Shown in pieces: positions 1 to 5,343 of a stretch of 5,343 nucleotides of DNA. Source of the stretch: an uncultured Tolumonas sp. (GTDB lineage Bacteria > Pseudomonadota > Gammaproteobacteria > Enterobacterales > Aeromonadaceae); the NCBI GenBank assembly GCA_903931645.1, contig CAIZDF010000206.1, forward strand, positions 1 to 5,343, read 5' to 3'. The notes beneath the pieces are model-generated. The model had not been told where the DNA came from. It did no database searches and saw only the letters and a program-made list of their open reading frames with translations. Every line of letters begins with the position of its first letter. The first letter of the stretch is position 1. The position numbers and the translations under genes were made by a program.

Positions 1-1603
1 CTGCCAGCAACAGCTGTTCGCTGGAGACATTGCCTTCTTCTGACACCAGCTCCAGCGGGATATTGATGGTAAATTCCGAACCCTGGTTAGGTTCAGAATG
101 AACATGCATGGTGCCGTCCATCTGTTCAATTAATTTTTGACTGATCACCAGACCTAAGCCGGTGCCACCATAACGGCGGGAGATCGAGTTATCGCCCTGA
201 ATGAATGGCTGGAACAGACGCATCAACTGTTCACCACTCATGCCGATGCCGGTGTCACGAATGCGGATCCGCAACAACACTGTTTGTTGATCGGTGGCAA
301 AGGTGGTGCTGATATGAATGTTGACCATACCCTGTTCGGTAAATTTAATGGCATTACCGACGATGTTGGTGACGATTTGCTGCAGACGCAGTGGATCACC
401 GGCCACCAGATCCGGGATTGGTTGGCTAACCAGCAGCGACAGTTCCAGTTGTTTGTCATGCGCCGATGGTGCTAACAACGTGACTGTATCGTTGATCATC
501 TCGCGGATGTTGAACGGAATATTTTCCAGTGTCAGCTTACCGGCTTCCAATTTCGAGAAGTCGAGAATGTCATTGATAATACTGAGCAGGTTTTTGGCGG
601 AATGTTCGATAGTGCTCAGATAATCCCGCTGATGCAGGCTGAGCTGGGTTTTGAAGAGCTGACGAGTAAAACCAATAACGCCATTGAGAGGTGTACGTAA
701 CTCATGCGACATGTTGGCCAGAAATTCGGATTTGATCCGCGCCGCTTCCTGAGCGCGTTTCTTGGCCATATCCAGTTCCACGTTTTGGATCTCGATCTGC
801 TCCAATGTTTCCCGCAGATCGGAGGTGGCTTGATCGATACTCTGCTGCATTTCGTTGTGGTATTCGCTGATCGCTTTTGCCATCGCGTTGATACCATTTT
901 TCAGCATATCAAGCTCACCATCCATCTTGCCGCGCACACGCGTATCGAGGCGGCCTTCTCGGATGTGATACACCGCGCGCACCATGCGGTTGATTGGTTC
1001 AATGACTACATGCACCAGATTCAGACCAAAGATCACACTCAATACTAAACCGAGCAACACGATAAAAATCGCGGTCGCGGTATCGCGGTACTGTGCGATC
1101 ACCGAGCTGTCGGTATTGAGCTGCAACGCCATATAACCAATCACTTCCGGCGTACTGCTTGATTGCAGTGATGTTTCACTCAAACTGTTTTCCGCCAGAA
1201 TAGGCGTGCGTAGAATGATGTAGTCATCCATATGTTCTACGCTGGTCAGCTCTGGGATCGCTTTGCCATCCGGCAAGCGCATTTCCATAAAGTCGCGGTG
1301 AAAGTTCGAGGTGACAAACAGGTTGTTGTCTTTGGTAAAAATGGCGATGGATTTAATCAGCGGCGAGTTACGACGATGGCTGGTGCTGATCAAACGGCGC
1401 AGATCTTCACGACTGGAGCGGGTCAGGCCATATTCACTGGCTATCGCCAGCGGTTCTATCACGCTGGTACCTTGCTCGATCATGAAATTTTCGATTTGCT
1501 GGTGGCGATGAAAAATAAAATAACCAGCTAAAAGAGTACCGATCAGCAGCGTTGGTATAATAGTGAATGCGAGAACGCGGGCGCGCAGGCCATATTTCGT
1601 CAT
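1..1603 (-). CDS. barA: BarA hybrid sensor histidine kinase, N-terminal 534 residues (3' end beyond the window)
   Basis: Tripartite inner-membrane sensor kinase of the BarA-UvrY (GacS-GacA type) system. In E. coli it responds to short-chain carboxylates and phosphorylates UvrY, which activates the CsrB/CsrC RNAs that antagonise CsrA. Visible in order: a membrane segment at about residues 10-31; a periplasmic sensor region of about 145 residues; a second membrane segment at about 178-200; HAMP from E202 to about 252; a charged coiled-coil linker; the H-box FLANMSHELRTPLNGVIGF with phosphoacceptor His300 (His302 in E. coli); the N-box around N413-N417; G1 box DTGIGM at 450-455; and GGTGLGL at 479-485. 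The frame stays open to the window edge. E. coli BarA is about 918 residues, so the receiver and HPt domains are missing only because the window ends. The ATG at 1603 gives the E. coli-like start MTKYGLRARVL; no strong Shine-Dalgarno precedes it. It is divergent from rlmD, as in E. coli. I see no frameshift and all catalytic motifs are intact. Confidence 0.96.
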   Translation of the reverse strand, partial: MTKYGLRARVLAFTIIPTLLIGTLLAGYFIFHRHQQIENFMIEQGTSVIEPLAIASEYGLTRSSREDLRRLISTSHRRNSPLIKSIAIFTKDNNLFVTSNFHRDFMEMRLPDGKAIPELTSVEHMDDYIILRTPILAENSLSETSLQSSSTPEVIGYMALQLNTDSSVIAQYRDTATAIFIVLLGLVLSVIFGLNLVHVVIEPINRMVRAVYHIREGRLDTRVRGKMDGELDMLKNGINAMAKAISEYHNEMQQSIDQATSDLRETLEQIEIQNVELDMAKKRAQEAARIKSEFLANMSHELRTPLNGVIGFTRQLFKTQLSLHQRDYLSTIEHSAKNLLSIINDILDFSKLEAGKLTLENIPFNIREMINDTVTLLAPSAHDKQLELSLLVSQPIPDLVAGDPLRLQQIVTNIVGNAIKFTEQGMVNIHISTTFATDQQTVLLRIRIRDTGIGMSGEQLMRLFQPFIQGDNSISRRYGGTGLGLVISQKLIEQMDGTMHVHSEPNQGSEFTINIPLELVSEEGNVSSEQLLLA

Positions 1604-1615
1604 AGTCTGTTTTTG

Positions 1616-1643
1616 TTGACCCGTACTTGTGGGACAATAAAGT
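1616..1643 (+). promoter_or_regulatory. Candidate sigma70 promoter for rlmD(-relA)
   Basis: TTGACC at 1616-1621 matches five of six bases of the -35 consensus. It is followed after 16 bases by TAAAGT at 1638-1643, which matches four of six bases of the -10 consensus. Transcription would start near 1650, leaving a leader of about 50 bases before the rlmD ATG. The call rests only on visual consensus matching. A second possible -10, GACAAT at 1633-1638, overlaps it but lacks a good -35. Confidence 0.33.
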
Positions 1644-1665
1644 ATTCCGGTGCTTTTCCTTCAGC

Positions 1666-1694
1666 ATCATACCTACCTAACGATAAGCCACCAA
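1666..1694 (-). promoter_or_regulatory. Candidate sigma70 promoter for barA
   Basis: Read on the minus strand, TTGGTG (1694-1689; three of six -35 bases) is followed after exactly 17 bases by TATGAT (1671-1666; five of six -10 bases). Transcription would start near 1659, giving a barA leader of roughly 55 bases. The -35 is poor, so the site may be weak or activator-dependent. Its -35 would sit on the sequence just upstream of the rlmD ATG. The match is visual only. Confidence 0.3.
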
Positions 1695-1699
1695 GAGAT

Positions 1700-3022
1700 A
1701 TGGTTCAGTTTTTCCAGCCCAAGCCAAAAGCATTACCTACCCAAGCGGTAGAGATAACAATCGATAACTTAGATCACCATTTAACCGGTGTGGGTCGTTA
1801 TCAGGGTAAAGCCTGTTTTGTCGAAGGGGTGCTGCCTGGCGAAAAAGTCAGTGTGCAGATCACCGAACAGAAAAAACAGTATGCGCATGCCCGTTTACGT
1901 AAGGTGATTGAGCCATCTGCCGATCGCTGCGAACCCTTCTGCCCGGCATTTAAGCAATGCGGTGGTTGTAATGCGCAAATGATGCCGCAAGCACTGCAAT
2001 GTCAAGCTAAGCAAGAGGGGGTACAGCGGTTATTCCGCCAGTTGGCCAAAATTGACCTGCCTGCACCAGCATGGATCGAAAGCAGCGAACAACAAGCCTA
2101 TCGTCGTGTTTGCCGTCTGGCAGTGAAATACGATAAAAACAAACGCTGTGTGTTAGTCGGTTTTCGCCAAAAACAAAGCCAGGCACTGGTGGAAATCAGC
2201 GGTTGCCCCGTGCTGACGACTACCTTATCGGCACTCATCGTACCATTGCGCACGCTGATCAATGAGCTGAGTTCGGCACGTGATGTGGGTCATATTGAGC
2301 TGTATGACACTGAAAGCGGATTGGCGCTGCTGCTGCGTCACAATGGCCGTCCGCCAGCACGCGATAAAGAACTGCTGCTCGCGTTTGCTGCCCAACACCA
2401 ATGTGCGTTATATCTGCAAACCACCGGTTATCCTGAACCATTAAGCGAAGTGGCGCCGAGCTTTTATGAACTGGATGCACTGCGGCTTTATTTCCAGCCG
2501 GGTGACTTCCTGCAGGTCAATCCGCAGGTCAACCAGCGCTTAGTCAACCATGTGCGTGAGTGGTTAGCGCCAACCGCCACTGATCGTGTCTTGGATCTAT
2601 TCTGCGGTATCGGTAATTTCACCTTACCATTAGCGCGTGATGCCGCATCGGTTACCGGCATCGAAGGTGTAGATGAAATGGTACAAAGAGCCACGCACAA
2701 TGCCGAACAGAATCAGCTGGTTAATGCCGAATTTCATCGCGCCGATCTGACAAAAATGGCGGAATATGCCAACGCAGGCTGGCAGCAACAATGTTATGAT
2801 CTGGTGCTATTGGATCCAGGACGTACTGGCGCCGAAGAGGTGATGCCTTGGCTTGCGAAAAGTAACGCCCGTCGGATCGTGTATGTTTCTTGCAACCCGG
2901 TCACAGCGGCGCGTGATTGTGCACTGTTACTGCCGGGCTACACCTTGAAGCAGTGGGGGTTATTGAACATGTTCCCGCATACCGGGCATGTTGAATCTCT
3001 CTTCTTGTTTGAACGAAAATAA
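1700..3022 (+). CDS. rlmD: 23S rRNA (uracil(1939)-C5)-methyltransferase RlmD
   Basis: SAM-dependent methyltransferase (formerly RumA) that makes m5U1939 in 23S rRNA, in the cytoplasm. The product is 440 residues, against 433 in E. coli. Visible: an N-terminal TRAM RNA-binding domain at about residues 10-68; iron-sulfur ligands Cys81, Cys87 and Cys90 in CPAFKQCGGC, plus Cys169 in SGCPVL, equivalent to E. coli Cys81/87/90/162; FLQVN with Gln272; the SAM-binding motif DLFCGIGNF at 299-307; LLDPGRTG with Asp372; the nucleophile Cys398 in VSCNP; and the C-terminal MFPHTGHVES with the probable general base Glu432. All catalytic and cluster residues are present. The ATG at 1700 gives MVQFFQPK, matching E. 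coli MAQFYSAK. An upstream in-frame TTG at 1613 would add 29 unrelated residues and is rejected. The ribosome site is weak: AAGAG at 1693-1697 is very close to the ATG. Two in-frame TAA stops end it, 16 bases before relA, which suggests co-transcription. Confidence 0.97.
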   Translation: MVQFFQPKPKALPTQAVEITIDNLDHHLTGVGRYQGKACFVEGVLPGEKVSVQITEQKKQYAHARLRKVIEPSADRCEPFCPAFKQCGGCNAQMMPQALQCQAKQEGVQRLFRQLAKIDLPAPAWIESSEQQAYRRVCRLAVKYDKNKRCVLVGFRQKQSQALVEISGCPVLTTTLSALIVPLRTLINELSSARDVGHIELYDTESGLALLLRHNGRPPARDKELLLAFAAQHQCALYLQTTGYPEPLSEVAPSFYELDALRLYFQPGDFLQVNPQVNQRLVNHVREWLAPTATDRVLDLFCGIGNFTLPLARDAASVTGIEGVDEMVQRATHNAEQNQLVNAEFHRADLTKMAEYANAGWQQQCYDLVLLDPGRTGAEEVMPWLAKSNARRIVYVSCNPVTAARDCALLLPGYTLKQWGLLNMFPHTGHVESLFLFERK

Positions 3023-3023
3023 T

Positions 3024-3028
3024 AAGGA
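3024..3028 (+). promoter_or_regulatory. relA ribosome binding site
   Basis: AAGGA lies 10 bases before the ATG at 3039, directly after the tandem rlmD stops. It supports the 3039 start over the in-frame ATG at 2988, which lies inside rlmD and has no such site. The spacing is slightly long. Confidence 0.7.
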
Positions 3029-3038
3029 CGAACGTCTC

Positions 3039-5270
3039 ATGGTTGCGGTTCGTGATACTCACCTGAAAACGGGTTTTGACTTAAACGAGTGGATGACAAC
3101 TCTGGATCTGCCAGAGGCAGATAAACAGGCGTTGTTCTCGGTGTTTGAGTATTGTCATAACTTAATTCAGGACGAGAGCGAACAGCAGCGCTTATCCAAA
3201 CGCAGTGCTGAGATGATCGGTATTTTGCTGACGTTACACATGGATATGGAGACGTTGAAAGCGGCGGTGTTATACCCGCTGCTGGAGCCTGGTTATCTGA
3301 CAGTGACCAAGGCAGCAACGGACTATGGCACCGTGATCAGTAAATTGCTGCAAGGTGTCATCGATATTGATGCGATCCGCTTTCTGCAAAATCTCAATAC
3401 CGCCAATGTTTCGGATACACAGGTCGATAATGTGCGTCGCATGTTGTTGGCGATGGTGGAAGATGTGCGCGCGGTGGTGATTAAACTGGCCGAACGTATC
3501 GCCTGCCTGCGTGAAGTGAAAAATGCCACCGAAGAAACCCGCGTTATGGTGGCAAAAGAGATCTCCAATATCTACGCGCCACTGGCAAATCGACTCGGTA
3601 TCGGTCAGCTGAAGTGGGAATTGGAAGATCTCTCGTTCCGTTATCTGCACCCAGATACCTATAAACAGATCGCCAAATTATTGGATGAAAAGCGGCTGGA
3701 TCGTGAACGTTATATCCAGCAATTTGTTGCAGATACCCGAGCGGCATTAAAAGATGCGGGCATCAATGCCGAAGTCTATGGACGTCCGAAACACATCTAT
3801 AGCATCTGGCGCAAGATGCAGAAAAAACACCTCGATTTTTCTGATCTTTACGATGTGCGTGCCGTGCGTGTGGTCACCAAACGCCTGCAAGATTGTTATG
3901 CCGCACTGGGGATCATCCATACCCTCTGGCATCACATTCCGCGTGAGTTTGACGACTACGTCGCCAATCCGAAACCGAATGGTTATCAGTCGATTCATAC
4001 TGTGGTGCTGGGGCCAGAAGGGAAAACGGTCGAGATCCAGATCCGTACTGAGCAAATGCATCAGGAATCCGAGTTGGGTGTAGCGGCGCATTGGAAATAT
4101 AAAGAAGGTATGCAAGGCGGCAAAGACTCCGCCTATGAAGAACGTATCGCCTGGCTGCGTAAATTGCTGGCCTGGCAGGAAGATATGGTCGAATCCGGCT
4201 CGCTGGTCGATGAATTGCGCACGCAAGTATTCGAAGAACGGGTGTATGTCTTTACGCCGAAAGGCGATGTCGTCGACTTACCTGCCGGTGCAACACCACT
4301 GGATTTTGCCTATCAGGTACACAGCATGATTGGCCACCGTTGTATCGGTGCCAAAATTGATGGCCGCATTGTGCCATTTACCTATCAGCTGCAAACCGGC
4401 GATCAGATCGAAGTTATTACCCAGAAAGAGCCAAACCCCAGCCGCGACTGGATGAATCCGAATCTGGCCTTTTTACGAACCAGCAGAGCGCGCGCCAAAG
4501 TCGCGTCATGGTTCCGTAAGTTGGATCGCGATAAGAACATTCTGGCCGGTAAAGAGCTGCTGGATAAAGAAATTGACCGCCACGGCTTTCATCTCTCCCG
4601 TGACGAATTGGCGGCGACTGTCAAAGAATTCTATACCCGTCTCAGCCTGATGGAGTTTGACGATCTGCTGGCTGGTTTAGGTTCTGGTGAAGTGCGCATC
4701 AATCAGCTGATGAACTTCCTGGAGCAGAAACTGAATAAACCGACGGCGGAAGAAGAAGATCGCCGTCTGCGGGAACAGTTAGAAAATAAAACCCAGCATC
4801 GGATGAAAAATGTTAAACCGGGTAAGGGGCACATTGTTGTGCAAGGTGTGGGTAATCTGATGACACACGTTGCGCGTTGTTGCCAGCCGATCCCGGGCGA
4901 TAGCATTACCGGTTTTATTACCCAAGGGCGTGGTATTTCCATTCACCGTGAAGATTGCGAACAGTATAAAGAGCTGAGTCGTCGCAACCCTGAGCGGATC
5001 ATTGATGCGGTTTGGGGTGAGAATTACTCCGGTGGTTATGCGCTAACGGTGCGGATCACGGCTAACGACCGTTCCGGTCTGTTGCGGGATATCACGACCA
5101 TCATTGCTAATGAAAAAATCAATGTCTTAGGCATGCGCAGCCGTTCCAACGTCAAACAGCAAACCGCCGATATCGATATTGATATGGAAATTTACAATAT
5201 TGAGACGCTGAACCGGATGTTGGCGAAAATTAACCAGATGAACGATGTCGTCAACGCCAAACGTCTGTAA
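3039..5270 (+). CDS. relA: GTP pyrophosphokinase RelA, ribosome-dependent (p)ppGpp synthetase I
   Basis: Transfers pyrophosphate from ATP to GTP or GDP when uncharged tRNA occupies the ribosomal A site, starting the stringent response. The product is 743 residues (744 in E. coli). Order: a degenerate hydrolase (pseudo-HD) domain at about 40-185, in which YPLLEP at 79-84 replaces the HDxxED of bifunctional Rel/SpoT, so hydrolysis is not expected; the synthetase domain with GRPKH from 248, IYSIWRKMQKK, the RelA-type acidic motif EFDD at 303-306, and NGYQSIH at 314-320; the TGS domain from about 401 (RVYVFTPKGDVVDLPAG); a helical region; the zinc-finger/conserved-cysteine domain with C614-C615 (RCCQPIPGD), His636, Asp639 and Cys640; and a C-terminal ACT domain at about 667-743. 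The start at 3039 gives MVAVRDTH, matching E. coli MVAVRSAH. It lies 16 bases after rlmD and before a strong terminator, so it is probably the last gene of the rlmD-relA unit. No truncation or missing synthetase residue is seen. Confidence 0.98.
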   Translation: MVAVRDTHLKTGFDLNEWMTTLDLPEADKQALFSVFEYCHNLIQDESEQQRLSKRSAEMIGILLTLHMDMETLKAAVLYPLLEPGYLTVTKAATDYGTVISKLLQGVIDIDAIRFLQNLNTANVSDTQVDNVRRMLLAMVEDVRAVVIKLAERIACLREVKNATEETRVMVAKEISNIYAPLANRLGIGQLKWELEDLSFRYLHPDTYKQIAKLLDEKRLDRERYIQQFVADTRAALKDAGINAEVYGRPKHIYSIWRKMQKKHLDFSDLYDVRAVRVVTKRLQDCYAALGIIHTLWHHIPREFDDYVANPKPNGYQSIHTVVLGPEGKTVEIQIRTEQMHQESELGVAAHWKYKEGMQGGKDSAYEERIAWLRKLLAWQEDMVESGSLVDELRTQVFEERVYVFTPKGDVVDLPAGATPLDFAYQVHSMIGHRCIGAKIDGRIVPFTYQLQTGDQIEVITQKEPNPSRDWMNPNLAFLRTSRARAKVASWFRKLDRDKNILAGKELLDKEIDRHGFHLSRDELAATVKEFYTRLSLMEFDDLLAGLGSGEVRINQLMNFLEQKLNKPTAEEEDRRLREQLENKTQHRMKNVKPGKGHIVVQGVGNLMTHVARCCQPIPGDSITGFITQGRGISIHREDCEQYKELSRRNPERIIDAVWGENYSGGYALTVRITANDRSGLLRDITTIIANEKINVLGMRSRSNVKQQTADIDIDMEIYNIETLNRMLAKINQMNDVVNAKRL

Positions 5271-5286
5271 TTAACTTTTTATCTTC

Positions 5287-5316
5287 ACCGCTGCAGTTTC
5301 TCTGCGGCGGTTTTTT
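5287..5316 (+). terminator. Rho-independent terminator after relA
   Basis: ACCGCTGCAG (5287-5296) pairs over ten bases with CTGCGGCGGT (5302-5311). There is one G-U wobble (5292/5306) and a five-base loop, TTTCT. The 3' arm runs into six T residues at 5311-5316. The stem starts 16 bases after the relA stop. There is no matching U-tract for the opposite direction, so it acts on rightward transcription only. Confidence 0.92.
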
Positions 5317-5332
5317 CTGTCAAGGTACCCTC

Positions 5333-5343
5333 ATGTCGCACAC
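5333..5343 (+). CDS. Start of an unidentified downstream gene (truncated by the window)
   Basis: An ATG at 5333 opens a frame of only three full codons (Met-Ser-His) before the window ends. AAGG at 5322-5325 sits seven bases upstream and is a good Shine-Dalgarno match, which is the main reason to call a start here. The gene cannot be identified from this much sequence. In many gammaproteobacteria mazG (nucleoside triphosphate pyrophosphohydrolase) lies just downstream of relA and would be a reasonable expectation, but nothing visible shows it. The ATG falls only 16 bases after the relA terminator T-tract, with no evident promoter between them. Confidence 0.45.

Larger units (their letters stand above)
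1604..1699. promoter_or_regulatory. Divergent barA / rlmD intergenic region
   Basis: This 96-base gap lies between the divergent start codons of barA (minus) and rlmD (plus), so it or the adjoining coding edges should carry both promoters. It is relatively A+T-rich. By eye it contains one promoter-like hexamer pair on each strand, listed separately. I see no convincing long inverted repeat, riboswitch or small ORF in it. The TTG at 1613 opens an in-frame extension of rlmD, but the encoded residues do not resemble the RlmD N-terminus. That part is therefore treated as untranslated leader. Confidence 0.7.

Noticed and set aside
704..1531. Plus-strand open frames of about 100-114 codons (704-1048, 1232-1531)
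   Set aside because: They are opposite the barA HAMP, sensor and kinase region. The barA frame carries all the expected motifs, and these frames match nothing recognisable.
1..1603. BarA apparently lacking its receiver and HPt domains
   Set aside because: The reading frame is open at the window edge, so the missing part reflects where the window was cut and not a gene truncation.
1613..1699. TTG-initiated 29-residue N-terminal extension of RlmD
   Set aside because: The extension has no similarity to RlmD N-termini, whereas the ATG at 1700 gives the family-typical start. The region is more likely promoter and leader.
2512..2532. Nine-base direct repeat GCAGGTCAA separated by three bases
   Set aside because: It encodes QVNPQVN, which corresponds to the conserved QVNAGVN of E. 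coli RlmD. It is explained by protein sequence rather than by a repeat element.
2988..3038. In-frame upstream ATG for relA that overlaps the end of rlmD
   Set aside because: The extra 17 residues are not RelA-like, and AAGGA plus the MVAVR start favour 3039. The overlap with rlmD is coincidental.
3747..4226. A 159-codon open frame antisense to relA, with other long antisense frames at 3270-3650 and 4703-4942
   Set aside because: They lie wholly opposite a strongly conserved relA. Their residues are what complementing the relA codons would give, with no recognisable domain and no ribosome site noted. They are shadow frames.
1..5343. Possible mobile, phage, CRISPR or novel defence system
   Set aside because: Apart from the short divergent gap and the relA-downstream spacer, the window is filled by three intact-looking core genes in a known order. 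No terminal inverted repeats, transposase, repeat-spacer structure or compositional break was seen.

Overview
The window is a conserved chromosomal housekeeping and stress-regulation locus of a gammaproteobacterium. It holds barA (minus strand, 3' end cut off by the window), rlmD (plus strand), relA (plus strand), and the first codons of a further plus-strand gene. The proteins read as clear orthologs of the E. coli BarA, RlmD and RelA. Base composition is moderate by eye and codon use is similar across the three genes. The lineage is outside the enterics, because the N-terminal third of RelA and the BarA sensor region differ clearly from E. coli. An Aeromonadales-type organism such as Tolumonas would fit, but that is a guess.

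Layout: positions 1-1603 encode the N-terminal 534 residues of the BarA hybrid sensor kinase, read leftward. They cover the first membrane segment, periplasmic sensor, second membrane segment, HAMP, histidine phosphoacceptor domain and ATPase domain. The receiver and HPt domains lie outside the window. A 96-base divergent gap (1604-1699) separates it from rlmD (1700-3022), which encodes the 23S rRNA m5U1939 methyltransferase. After a 16-base gap with tandem stops and a Shine-Dalgarno sequence comes relA (3039-5270), the ribosome-dependent (p)ppGpp synthetase. A strong intrinsic terminator (5287-5316) ends the rlmD-relA unit. A new start codon with its own Shine-Dalgarno follows at 5333, but only 11 bases of that gene are visible.

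Functionally, BarA starts the BarA-UvrY-Csr cascade that switches carbon metabolism. RlmD modifies the ribosome, and RelA senses uncharged tRNA on the ribosome and makes the starvation alarmone. The barA / rlmD-relA arrangement is the known one in enteric and related bacteria. I found no mobile element, CRISPR array, RNA gene, prophage piece or undescribed system. The findings below are modest regulatory observations in ordinary core-genome sequence.
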